This document shows positions 1 to 7,346 of a stretch of 19,938 bases of DNA, one piece after another (positions within the stretch are counted from its first letter, which is position 1; each line of letters opens with the position of its first letter). The DNA comes from Bacteroidetes bacterium QH_10_64_37 (GTDB taxonomy: Bacteria > Bacteroidota > Rhodothermia > Rhodothermales > Salinibacteraceae), in assembly GCA_003023105.1 (NCBI GenBank), contig PXSZ01000018.1:1-19938 (forward strand), read 5' to 3'. The notes under the pieces were generated by a model, which was given only the letters and a program-made list of their open reading frames with translations, was not told the origin of the DNA and searched no databases. A program made the translations under genes and the position numbers.

Positions 1-2321
1 TGCCGCCCGCCGTCGTACCGCATTCGGTACGCGTCCGTCGGCGCAAAGAGGTGCCGATTGGCCTCGGCCCCCCGCGCGTCCATCTGGTAGAGCGGCGTCA
101 GGTTGTCGAGGACCCAGAAGCTGCGGCCCATTGTGGAGAGGACGAGGTCTTTGCGCTGGATGCGGAGGTCGGTGACGGGGGTCACCGGCAGATCCTGCTG
201 GAGCGGCTGCCACTGTTGACCGGCGTCGAATGACACGAAGAGGCCGAAGTCGGTGCCGGCGTAGAGCAGGCCCTCGCGGTTCGGGTCCTCGCGGACCGTG
301 CGCACCGGATAATCCGAGGGAATGCCGTCCGTGATGCGTGTCCAGGTCTCGCCGTAGTCGGTCGTGCGGTAGAGGTAAGGCGTAAAGTCCTTCAGCAGAC
401 GCCGCTGGACGGCCACGGTGGCGGTGCCGGGTTCGTGGGGAGATGGCGAAATGGCGTCGACTCGGCCGTTCGGCGGCGCGTCGGGCGGCGTCACGTTTGT
501 CCAGGTGTCCCCCCCGTCGCGCGTCACGTGCACCGGCCCGTCGTTTGCCCCGGCCCAGATCACGTCCGGATCGTGAGGCGACACCTGCACGGCGTAGAGG
601 GTGCTGTAGTGCTCCTCGCCCGTGATGTCGTTGGTGATGGGGCCGCCGGAGCGCATCTGGTACTGCGGCTTGTTGGCCGTGAGGTCCGGGCTGATGCGCG
701 TCCAGTGCACGCCCCCGTCGGTCGTCTTGTGGACGTACTGCGAGGCGTGGTAGACGACGCTGGAGTCGTGGGGCGAAATTTCGATGGGCACCACGCGCTG
801 AAACCGCCACTCCAGCTTGGCCGGATTGCGGCCGTACATGTACTGCGCGCCGACCCAATACTGCTTTGTCTGGCCCGTTTCGGCGTTGAACCGCGAGAAG
901 CGCCCCTTGCAGTTCGAGAAGACGACGGGCGTGTTCGGCTGCGGCACGGCGGGCCCCGTCTCACAGCCGCCGACCGCCGTCCACCACGCCTCCGAGCCGG
1001 CGGGCGCGCTCTCGGCGGGCGGCAGATTGGGCACGCCGATCGTGGAGTTGTCCTGCTGCCCGGCGTAGAGCCAGTAGGGAAACCGCTCGTCGACATTCAC
1101 CTGGTAGAGCTCAGCGGTCGGCTGATTGTGCTGGGTCGACCACGTCTGCCCGCCGTCGAGCGACACCGTCGCCCCGCCGTCGTTGCCCTGAATGCGGATC
1201 GCCGGCTGCTCGGGGTTGATCCACAGGTCGTGCACGTCCGCGTGCGTCACATCCTTCGTCTCAAACGTCTCGCCTCCGTCCGAGGACACCCAGTAGCGCA
1301 CGTTGCCCACAAACACCTTGTCCGGGTTCGTCGGGTGGGCCGTGATATTGGTGAAGTAGAACGGGCGGGTCATGATGCCCGCGGTGTCGCTCGTCTGCGT
1401 CCACGTCTCGCCGCGGTCGTCCGACCGGTAGAGTCCTTGTTTGTCGCCGGGGGCCTCCACGAGGGCGTAGAGGCGGTCCGGATCGGCGGGCGTAGTGGCG
1501 ACGTTGATCTTGCCGACGAGTCCCTGGGGCAGGCCGTTTTCGAGCCGCGTCCACGTGTCGCCCTCGTCGGTCGACTTGTAGAGTCCCACCTTCGCCGTCC
1601 GGCTGTCGGCCCCGCTGATGATGGTCCACGGCTTGCGCTCCGCGCGCCACATCGCGGCGTACATCTCGCTCGGATTGGCGGGGTTCAGCTCGATGTCGAC
1701 GGCCCCGGTCGAGTCGGAGGCGTAGAGGACCTTCTCCCAGGTCTCTCCGCCGTCGGTCGAGCGGAAGACCCCTCGCTGCTCGTTTTTGCCGAAGGGGTGA
1801 CCGAGCGCGGCGACGTACACGCGATCAGGATCCTCGGGGTGCGCCTCGACAGCACCGATTTGTCCGGCCTCTTCCAGCCCCATAACGTGCCACGTCTTGC
1901 CGGCGTCGGTCGACTTGTAGACGCCGCGGCCGGTGGTCACGTTGGCGCGGATGCCATCTGTGCCGCCCCCCACGTAGACAATGCTGGTGTCGGATGTCGG
2001 GACGTCAATGGCTCCGATCGAGGTGCTTTTGAAGCCGGCGCCGTCCGTGAGATTGATCCAGGTCTGGCCGTTGTTGGTCGTCTTCCACACGCCGCCCCCG
2101 CCGGCCGCGCCCATGTAGAACGTGTTCGGGTGGGCCGGGTGTCCCTCGACGGCCGTTACGCGGCCGCCTCGGGTGGGGCCCACCATGCGGAAGTCGAGGT
2201 CGCGATAGAGAGAGGTGTCGACGGGCGTCGACTGGGCATTGGACGAGAGCGGGACGGCAAGGCCTAGCAGGAGAAACGGGAGTGAGAAAAGAAGCGGGCG
2301 AGCGCTGAGCCGGTGGAGCAT
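1..2321 (-). CDS. Exported Asp-box (BNR/VPS10-sortilin-type) beta-propeller protein, C-terminus beyond window
   Basis: The reading frame is open from an ATG at 2321 to the left edge, giving 773 residues with no stop, so the C-terminus is missing. Residues 1-30 look like a Sec signal peptide: a basic start (MLHRLSARP), a hydrophobic core and an SNA-Q cleavage site. The rest carries about eleven Asp-box motifs (S/T-x-D-x-G-x-T-W), for example [36 protein letters not shown]. Such motifs mark beta-propeller blades of the sialidase/BNR and sortilin (VPS10) type. Relatives in Bacteroidota are often annotated as 'glycosyl hydrolase' or 'WD40/YVTN/BNR-like repeat protein' and run to about 1,000 residues. 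The substrate cannot be read from the sequence; sialidase catalytic residues were not recognised. A TAGATTTG box lies 37 bp upstream on the same strand. No Shine-Dalgarno is visible. Confidence 0.85.
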   Translation of the reverse strand, partial: MLHRLSARPLLFSLPFLLLGLAVPLSSNAQSTPVDTSLYRDLDFRMVGPTRGGRVTAVEGHPAHPNTFYMGAAGGGGVWKTTNNGQTWINLTDGAGFKSTSIGAIDVPTSDTSIVYVGGGTDGIRANVTTGRGVYKSTDAGKTWHVMGLEEAGQIGAVEAHPEDPDRVYVAALGHPFGKNEQRGVFRSTDGGETWEKVLYASDSTGAVDIELNPANPSEMYAAMWRAERKPWTIISGADSRTAKVGLYKSTDEGDTWTRLENGLPQGLVGKINVATTPADPDRLYALVEAPGDKQGLYRSDDRGETWTQTSDTAGIMTRPFYFTNITAHPTNPDKVFVGNVRYWVSSDGGETFETKDVTHADVHDLWINPEQPAIRIQGNDGGATVSLDGGQTWSTQHNQPTAELYQVNVDERFPYWLYAGQQDNSTIGVPNLPPAESAPAGSEAWWTAVGGCETGPAVPQPNTPVVFSNCKGRFSRFNAETGQTKQYWVGAQYMYGRNPAKLEWRFQRVVPIEISPHDSSVVYHASQYVHKTTDGGVHWTRISPDLTANKPQYQMRSGGPITNDITGEEHYSTLYAVQVSPHDPDVIWAGANDGPVHVTRDGGDTWTNVTPPDAPPNGRVDAISPSPHEPGTATVAVQRRLLKDFTPYLYRTTDYGETWTRITDGIPSDYPVRTVREDPNREGLLYAGTDFGLFVSFDAGQQWQPLQQDLPVTPVTDLRIQRKDLVLSTMGRSFWVLDNLTPLYQMDARGAEANRHLFAPTDAYRMRYDGGR

Positions 2322-2646
2322 GAGGTTGAGAAAACAGTGCCAATGCGGAGACGTGAGCAAATCTACTGCACGGCACCGGGCGGGTGGGGTTCTGTTCCGG
2401 GCGCGGCGTTCTCGGCGGGTCGATGACGGCCGGGCGGAAGGGACTCTACTGCCGGTTTCGGCTGGTACTCGATACAACACACGTTCTCAACCACGCCCCG
2501 GGGGCGCACCTCCCGGCGGCGGATCTTTTCGAAGGAGTTGTCGGGGATCGTGGGGCCGAAGCAACTGCGTCGTGGCAACGAAGGGGAGGAGCACCGCACC
2601 CGCTGTTCGAACCGAAGCGGAGGCGTGCGGATTCAGATGGCTGGAT
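2322..2646. other. Intergenic region, 325 bp
   Basis: This is the spacer between the monooxygenase stop and the BNR gene start, both on the minus strand. Apart from the TAGATTTG box at 2358-2365 I see no gene, no hairpin with a T-run and no copy of the R1/R2 repeats. Short open frames here have no recognisable protein features. Confidence 0.6.
2358..2365 (-). promoter_or_regulatory. Possible Bacteroidota-type -7 box (TAGATTTG) for the BNR gene
   Basis: The minus strand reads TAGATTTG, a full match to the TAnnTTTG box of Bacteroidota primary-sigma promoters. It ends 37 bp before the ATG at 2321. No TTTG -33 element is obvious at the usual spacing, so this is a weak call from one motif and its position. 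Confidence 0.3.
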
Positions 2647-4149
2647 TCACCGGTGTGGAGCGAGGCCGTGCTCGGCAAGATACTCCCGAAGCGTGCGATC
2701 GTCGTCGAGCGAACCGCTGTAGCCCACGTAGCCATCGGGCCGGACGACGATCACCGCGCTCGACGGGCCGTCGTGGGCGTGCAGGGTCGATTCGGAGATC
2801 CGTTTGACGAGAAGCTCGGTCTCGGTCAGCGGGGGTGGGACCGGGGCGCCGGTGGGGATGAGGGCGACGTGGCTCGTGGGCGAGAGGTGGTCGTGAAGCG
2901 CGCCGTCGTCCGCCAGCGACAGATTGGGGGCGAAGTACCCGGCTCGCAGGCTCCCGGCGGCCTGCCCCAGGGGATTTTGGACGAGGGGACTGTCGGTGTG
3001 GGTGACGCCTGTTTGCGAGATGGCCCCAAGAAACCGCGTTCGGAGGAAGTCGACGTGGGCGAGGAGGGTGAGGGCCGTAATCCGGAGGATGCGGAGCCAC
3101 CACGACTGTCGTCCAATGAACCGCGTGCCGCGCCCAGTGAGCCGCACCACCTGCTCGGCAAGGGGACGGCGCTCTGCCTCGTAGGTGTCGAGGAGGCGCG
3201 TATCGGCGTCTCCGTCGATGACGGCCGCCAGCTTCCAGGCCAGGTTGTGCGCGTCCTGGAGGTCCGTGTTCATGCCCTGCCCACCGACCGGGCTATGGGC
3301 GTGGGCGGCGTCGCCCGCAAGGCACACGCGTCCCTGCCGGTACGTGTCGACGACGCGCTGTCGCACGGAAAAGTACGACGCCCACTCGTCGGTCTGAACG
3401 TCGAGGTCGGGGTCGACATGGGTCGTCAGCTGATCCTGAAAGAACGCCCTGTCGACCTCAGCGTCGGGGGCCTCCGTGAGGGTGAGGATGATGCGCTGCC
3501 CGCCGCCCGGGAGGGGAACGAAGCCGCAGTTTCGTCCGTCGTCGAGCACGAAGATCTGAGCGGTGCTCCGGTCGATCACGTCTGATCGGATCTCCGCGTC
3601 GATCAGCGCGAAGTGGGCGTCGATGTCTTCGCCTGCCCATCCAAAGTCCGCTGTCTGACGAACCCGACTGTGCGCCCCGTCGCATCCCACCAGCCATCGG
3701 GCGCGCACGGTGCGCTCCTCCGCGCCGTCGAGATGGGCCGTCACCCCGTCCTCCTCGTCCCTCGCGTCCACCAGCTCGGTGTTCCATTCCACCCCGCCGC
3801 CCGCGGCGTCCAACTGATCGAGTAGCAACCGCTCCGTCACGGACTGCGGCAGCGAGAGCATGTATGGATAGGGCGACGCGATGTCGTCGATCGACAGCTG
3901 CGCGCGCTCGGTCCCCCCGGCAAAGATCCGCAGTACACGGACCGGCAGGCCCCGCTCCACGACGTCACTGGCGAACTGGCGGGTCGCAAACGTGTCGAGG
4001 GTGCGGGCATGCACCGCCAGCGCCTTGCTGTGGGTCGAGGGACCGTTGCCCTTATCGATAACAGTTGTCGAGATGCCCGCTCGCGTAAGTTCAGCGGCGA
4101 CAAACAGGCCCGTCGGGCCCGCCCCAACGACGAGCACGTCTGTGTCCAT
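2647..4149 (-). CDS. FAD-dependent aromatic-hydroxylase-type monooxygenase (PheA/TfdB/UbiH family)
   Basis: Class A flavin monooxygenase of 500 residues, which would hydroxylate an aromatic or quinone-like substrate using NAD(P)H, FAD and O2. It shows the three classical motifs in order: GAGPTG at residues 9-14 (FAD Rossmann GxGxxG), CDGAHS at 156-161 (DG motif) and LAGDAAHAHSP from 277 (GD motif, FAD ribose), followed by GGQGMNTDLQDAHNLAWKLA. The C-terminal part (about 380-500) matches the extra domain seen in phenol hydroxylase-like members, ending with VRPDGYVGYSG. The start is the ATG at 4149, directly before the Rossmann strand; a GTG 27 codons upstream is open but adds nothing family-like. 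It follows ribD by 81 bp on the same strand and may be co-transcribed. The substrate is unknown; no aromatic catabolism genes are visible nearby. Confidence 0.85.
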   Translation of the reverse strand: MDTDVLVVGAGPTGLFVAAELTRAGISTTVIDKGNGPSTHSKALAVHARTLDTFATRQFASDVVERGLPVRVLRIFAGGTERAQLSIDDIASPYPYMLSLPQSVTERLLLDQLDAAGGGVEWNTELVDARDEEDGVTAHLDGAEERTVRARWLVGCDGAHSRVRQTADFGWAGEDIDAHFALIDAEIRSDVIDRSTAQIFVLDDGRNCGFVPLPGGGQRIILTLTEAPDAEVDRAFFQDQLTTHVDPDLDVQTDEWASYFSVRQRVVDTYRQGRVCLAGDAAHAHSPVGGQGMNTDLQDAHNLAWKLAAVIDGDADTRLLDTYEAERRPLAEQVVRLTGRGTRFIGRQSWWLRILRITALTLLAHVDFLRTRFLGAISQTGVTHTDSPLVQNPLGQAAGSLRAGYFAPNLSLADDGALHDHLSPTSHVALIPTGAPVPPPLTETELLVKRISESTLHAHDGPSSAVIVVRPDGYVGYSGSLDDDRTLREYLAEHGLAPHR

Positions 4150-4230
4150 GGCGCGTCCGGGGAGCGAGGAAAAAAATGGGATGAGCACCAACCGGAACGG
4201 GTTGGGCGTGTTCGAGCGGGACGGGCGCAC

Positions 4231-5424
4231 CTACACCTCGCGGCAGTAGCCGCGCAGCAGCATGTCGTCGCCCACCGGTTCCCACGCCTGCTCCGCAAAC
4301 GTGAGGGCGTCGTCCATCTCCGTGATGCCAAGGTCGCGGAGAGCGGGAATTCCCTCGCCCACCACCGTCGGCGCCACGAAGCAGAAAAAGCGGTCCACGA
4401 GGTTCTGCCGGAAGAGCGCCGTGGCGAGGCCGGGGCCGGCCTCCACGAGAAGCGACTGGAGCGGCTCCGCGTCGCGGCCTGCGTCGGTGCCGAGGCGCCG
4501 GAGGAGGGCGGAGAGGTCGAGGTGCTCGTCGTTGGTTTCGGGAATGCGCAGGACCGTGCCGCCGGCGTCGCTCAGCCGGTCGGCGTAGTCGGGGCGGGGG
4601 CGCGCCTCCCCCACGACCGCGATGGTCTGGTCGGCGTGATCGTCGGTAAACAGCGTGCGGTCGGGTGGGAGGGTGCCTTTGCGGTCGAGGACGAGGCGCA
4701 GCGGCTGAGGGCCGTCCACGTGGCGAACCGTGAGGCGCGGGTCGTCGCTCTCGGCGGTGCCGCGACCCACGAGCACCCCATCCAGCTCGGCCCGCCACTG
4801 GTGCACGAGCGTGCGAGCGGCCTCGCCGGTGATCCACCGGCTGTCGCCCGTGCGGGTGGCGATGCGGCCATCCAGCGTCTGGGCCACCTTGAGCGTCACG
4901 AGGGGGCGGCCGGTCTCCACGTGGTGGAAGAAGGCCTCGTTGAGGCGGCGGCAGGCGCGCTCGCAGATCCCCACCTCGACGGCCACCTCGTGCTCGCGCA
5001 ACCGTCGGATGCCGCGTCCCTGTGCCTGGGGGAACGGGTCGACGGTGCCCACGACGACCCGCGGAATGCCCGTCTCGATGAGGAGATCGGTGCAGGGCGG
5101 CGTCTTGCCGTGGTGGCTGCACGGCTCGAGGTTGACGTACAGCGTGGCGTCGCGGAGCGCGTCGGGCCCATGCCGCTGCTCGGCGGACCGGACGGCGCGG
5201 GCCTCGGCGTGCGGCCCGCCGTAGCTCCGATGGGCTCCTTTCCCCAACACGGTCCCGTCCGGCCCCACGAGGACGGCGCCCACCATGGGGTTGGGGCTCG
5301 CGGTGCCGGCCCCCTCCCGGGCGAGGTTGAGGCACTGCTCCATCCAGGGCTCGTGCCCCTGGTTGTCCACGGGGGGCACACTTCCTCGATGTAGTTCGGG
5401 AGCGGCGACGCGGTTAGTTGCCAT
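4231..5424 (-). CDS. ribD: Bifunctional diaminohydroxyphosphoribosylaminopyrimidine deaminase / 5-amino-6-(5-phosphoribosylamino)uracil reductase
   Basis: RibD catalyses the second and third steps of riboflavin synthesis: zinc-dependent deamination of the pyrimidine, then NADPH reduction of the ribose. With the ATG at 5424 the protein is 397 residues. The deaminase domain shows SPNPMVGAVLV (43-53), HAE at 72-74 and PCSHHGKTPPC at 101-111, giving zinc ligands H72, C102 and C111 and catalytic E74. The reductase half includes KVAQTLDGRIAT, GDSRWITG and LLVEAGPGLATALF. E. coli RibD is 367 residues; an internal ATG at 5343 (MEQCLNLA) would give 370 but starts at the first helix, so 5424 or an intermediate GTG is preferred. 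No FMN riboswitch is recognisable in the leader. Supplying flavin just upstream of a flavoprotein gene is a plausible but unproven link. Confidence 0.93.
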   Translation of the reverse strand: MATNRVAAPELHRGSVPPVDNQGHEPWMEQCLNLAREGAGTASPNPMVGAVLVGPDGTVLGKGAHRSYGGPHAEARAVRSAEQRHGPDALRDATLYVNLEPCSHHGKTPPCTDLLIETGIPRVVVGTVDPFPQAQGRGIRRLREHEVAVEVGICERACRRLNEAFFHHVETGRPLVTLKVAQTLDGRIATRTGDSRWITGEAARTLVHQWRAELDGVLVGRGTAESDDPRLTVRHVDGPQPLRLVLDRKGTLPPDRTLFTDDHADQTIAVVGEARPRPDYADRLSDAGGTVLRIPETNDEHLDLSALLRRLGTDAGRDAEPLQSLLVEAGPGLATALFRQNLVDRFFCFVAPTVVGEGIPALRDLGITEMDDALTFAEQAWEPVGDDMLLRGYCREV

Positions 5425-5532
5425 TCGTCGAAGTAGAACTCTTGGAGTCAGAGCAGGCGTGCAGGGGCGGACGAACCGGTGCGTCTCAATCATGCTTCTA
5501 CGCGAAGCGACGCGGATCGATGCCGGTTGGGG

Positions 5533-5540
5533 CAAATTTA
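5533..5540 (-). promoter_or_regulatory. Possible -7 box (TAAATTTG) upstream of ribD
   Basis: The minus strand reads TAAATTTG, a full TAnnTTTG match, 109 bp before the proposed ribD ATG. No matching -33 TTTG was found. If used, the leader would be about 100 nt, and I see no RFN-type (FMN) fold in it. Confidence 0.28.
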
Positions 5541-5738
5541 ATGAGCCGTGCTGACTACTGGACGGTTTCGGATGGCAGGTCGTTGCTCGCCGGTGAAGCT
5601 CCTGAAGAATACAAGCAGGAGAGACGGTCCGGCGAAATGTCTCTACGGGCGTGTGTTGCGACTGCGCGAAACGGGTACGCTGTCGGGATTCCTCAGAATG
5701 ACTATGATTCCCGCGTTGGGAGACAAATTGGAGCTTCA

Positions 5739-5836
5739 GAAGCTGTTTGGCGGACGCTCTGTGGCCTGCGACTTCGTGGATCTCGCGCAAAAAGGCTTCT
5801 TCACTCACCCGGTAGCACCGCTACAGGGTTCGTTTG
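5739..5836 (+). repeat. R1 dispersed repeat, copy 1 (98 bp)
   Basis: It differs from copy 2 at a single position (97/98 identical). It contains the invariant core TGCGACTTCGTGGATCTCG and a 3' hairpin at 5807-5829: ACCC, G, GTAGC, loop ACC, GCTAC, A, GGGT. The copy begins with GAAGCTGTTTGGCGGAC and ends with CGTTTG. No terminal inverted repeats or target-site duplication are seen. Confidence 0.9.
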
Positions 5837-5896
5837 TACCGTTCGGTGGGGCATAGGCTCTCAGTGCGGCTGTTGTCAACCCACCCTGCGTCCGCC

Positions 5897-6790
5897 ATGC
5901 GCTCGGTCCTCGTGTCCCTCTGGGTCTGGTTTGCCATCGGGGTGCTCATCGTTCTGTGGGTGCCGATTATGGTCGTGGCGCGCCTCCTCGATCGCGACCC
6001 GGCGCACTACTACGCCGGGTATACGCTTCGCATCGTGGGGCGCCTGTTTACCTACGTCAATCCCTTTTGGGAGATTGAACTGGAGGGGCCGTTCCCGGAC
6101 GATCCCCGGACCCCGTACGTCGTAGTGGGCAACCACTTTTCGCAGGCCGACCCGCCCATCATTGCCCGGGTGCCCTGGGAGATGAAGTGGGTGGCCAAGA
6201 AAGAACTCTTCGACCTGCCGTTCGCCGGGTGGCTCCTGCGCCTGAGCGGGGACATTTCGGTGGACCGGCGGAGCAAGAAAAGCCGGGCAGCGGTGCTCAC
6301 GGCGGCCCGCAACTACCTGGCGAAGCACTGCAGCGTCATGTTTTTTCCCGAAGGCACGCGCTCGCGAGACGGGCAGGTGCACCGCTTTTCCGACGGGGCT
6401 TTTCGCCTGGCCATTGAGGAAGGCGTTCCGGTGCTGCCCATTGCCCTCGACGGCACGCACGAGGCGCTCCCAAAGGACTCGATCTGGTTTGACCCCACGC
6501 CTGAACCCATGCGGGTGCGGGTGCTCGATCCGGTCGACACCGGCGCGTACGCGGGGAACGAGGCCCGGGCTCTGCAGCGACACGTGCGAGCCAAGATCAT
6601 TCAGCAGATTGCGACGTGGCGCGGGACCGACCTCGAGGCGGTCGACGGCCACAGCGGCGCTGAGGCTGCTGTCGAACGGTGGATCGACGCCGGGCCTGAC
6701 GCTCGGAACAAAGGCTCGGGAGAGCCCGCCCCCGGTGAAGCATCCGTCAAACCGTCTGCGCACCCCGGCGCCTCGGAACCGGGCGGCTAA
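5897..6790 (+). CDS. plsC: 1-acyl-sn-glycerol-3-phosphate acyltransferase family protein (PlsC-like)
   Basis: A membrane-bound acyltransferase that would transfer an acyl chain to lysophosphatidic acid, giving phosphatidic acid for phospholipid synthesis. The 297-residue protein starts at the ATG at 5897 and opens with a hydrophobic segment at about residues 3-30. Family motifs follow in order: NHFSQADPP (motif I, HxxxxD), GDISVDRRSKKS, FFPEGTRSRDG (motif III) and VPVLPIALDGTH (motif IV). The last ~60 residues are low-complexity, rich in G, A, P and E, and are not part of the family core. A TTG upstream frame extension to 5834 runs into repeat R1 and was rejected as the start. The gene is followed by tRNA-Gln with an 88-bp gap. 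Exact acceptor specificity within the family is not certain. Confidence 0.88.
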   Translation: MRSVLVSLWVWFAIGVLIVLWVPIMVVARLLDRDPAHYYAGYTLRIVGRLFTYVNPFWEIELEGPFPDDPRTPYVVVGNHFSQADPPIIARVPWEMKWVAKKELFDLPFAGWLLRLSGDISVDRRSKKSRAAVLTAARNYLAKHCSVMFFPEGTRSRDGQVHRFSDGAFRLAIEEGVPVLPIALDGTHEALPKDSIWFDPTPEPMRVRVLDPVDTGAYAGNEARALQRHVRAKIIQQIATWRGTDLEAVDGHSGAEAAVERWIDAGPDARNKGSGEPAPGEASVKPSAHPGASEPGG

Positions 6791-6878
6791 AAGACTCATT
6801 TCGTTCACCTGTGCCGATGAGGGACAGGGAGTAATTCCCGCTCCCACCTCCACACGAACACGCCCGTCCCCAGGACGC

Positions 6879-6951
6879 TGCCCAGTAGCTCAATCGGCAG
6901 AGCGTCCGGCTCTGGACCGGGAGGCTGGTGGTTCGAATCCACCCTGGGCAA
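6879..6951 (+). tRNA. tRNA-Gln, anticodon CTG
   Basis: A complete cloverleaf of 73 nt folds by eye. Acceptor TGCCCAG/CTGGGCA gives 7 pairs and includes the U1-A72 pair typical of tRNA-Gln. D-stem GCTC/GAGC encloses loop AATCGGCA. Anticodon stem TCCGG/CCGGG has loop CTCTGGA with anticodon CTG at 6912-6914. The variable loop is AGGCT, and T-stem GGTGG/CCACC has loop TTCGAAT. The discriminator is A6951. CCA is not encoded (ACA follows). Confidence 0.96.
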
Positions 6952-6971
6952 CAGTTCAGACGTTTCTCTTT

Positions 6972-7014
6972 GCGCCCCGTGGTGCCTTTGCGCCGCGGGG
7001 CGCTTTTGCGTTTT
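6972..7014 (+). terminator. Strong intrinsic terminator after tRNA-Gln
   Basis: The arms GCGCCCCG (6972-6979) and CGGGGCGC (6996-7003) pair perfectly. Inside them GGTGC pairs with GCGCC around a CTTT loop, giving a stem of about 14 bp with two G-U pairs. TTTTGCGTTTT follows directly. It lies 20 nt after the tRNA. Confidence 0.85.
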
Positions 7015-7023
7015 GGGGCGTGC

Positions 7024-7121
7024 GAAGCTGTTTGGCGGACGCTCTGTGGCCTGCGACTTCGTGGATCTCGCGCAAAAAGGCTTCTTCGCTCACCCGGTAG
7101 CACCGCTACAGGGTTCGTTTG
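7024..7121 (+). repeat. R1 dispersed repeat, copy 2 (98 bp)
   Basis: It is identical to copy 1 except for one A-to-G change. The hairpin is at 7092-7114 (ACCC-G-GTAGC-ACC-GCTAC-A-GGGT). The copy starts 10 bp after the second T-run of the tRNA-Gln terminator. The sequence after TTTG (GGCAC) is shared with copy 3, so the true 3' end may lie slightly further on. Confidence 0.9.
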
Positions 7122-7138
7122 GGCACCTTTTTGCGGCT

Positions 7139-7215
7139 TCTGCTTGCAGCACGAATACTCCCGGGGTGCGACCGAGTACTCCCCGGGGTGGCCATAGACT
7201 GTCTGCTGAACAACC
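7139..7215 (-). repeat. R2 repeat, inverted copy
   Basis: The reverse complement begins with GTTGTTCAGCAGACAGTCTA, related to the R1/R2 head (CTGTTYGGCGGAC...TCTRTGGCC). It continues with a tail of two near-repeats: CCCCGGGGAGTACTCGGTCG, then CCCCGGGAGTATTCG, then TGCTGCAAGCAG. The same tail elements occur at 9918-9955. Confidence 0.7.
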
Positions 7216-7346
7216 TCCTGCGGTAGAAACTGCAGTTCTGGTCCAACCGGTTGCTTGCAGCACGCTGAAACCCGCCGCTCCGCCCACAGCTACAACGTCT
7301 GACAGCGCCTTTCCCAAACGCCCGGACGCCCACACGCAGACAGCGA

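Larger units (their letters stand above)
5425..5896. other. Divergent intergenic region between ribD and plsC, 472 bp
   Basis: It separates ribD (minus) from plsC (plus). It holds the TAAATTTG box, a 6-bp inverted repeat CTCCTG/CAGGAG (5599-5604 and 5616-5621) and R1 copy 1 at 5739-5836, which ends 60 bp before the plsC ATG. Open frames that run through here are repeat sequence and shadows. Confidence 0.6.
6952..7346. other. Intergenic region between tRNA-Gln and hrpB, 395 bp
   Basis: The gap holds the tRNA terminator, R1 copy 2 (7024-7121) and an inverted R2 piece (7139-7215). The remaining ~130 bp before hrpB include a second TTGCTTGCAGCACG-like stretch (about 7251-7263) also present in the R2 piece. 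No protein-coding feature is supported. Confidence 0.6.

Noticed and set aside
435..2267. 610-codon plus-strand open frame
   Set aside because: It lies antisense to the Asp-box protein, whose minus-strand frame has a signal peptide and repeated motifs. The plus-strand translation is R/V/G-rich with no recognisable domain.
4009..5394. 461-codon plus-strand open frame
   Set aside because: Antisense to ribD and the monooxygenase, both with clear catalytic motifs. Long shadow frames are common in GC-rich DNA.
5425..5532. FMN riboswitch in the ribD leader
   Set aside because: None of the conserved RFN-element segments could be found in the minus-strand leader.
5834..5896. Upstream TTG start for plsC
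   Set aside because: The extension begins inside R1 copy 1 and adds residues unlike the family; the ATG at 5897 starts the membrane segment.
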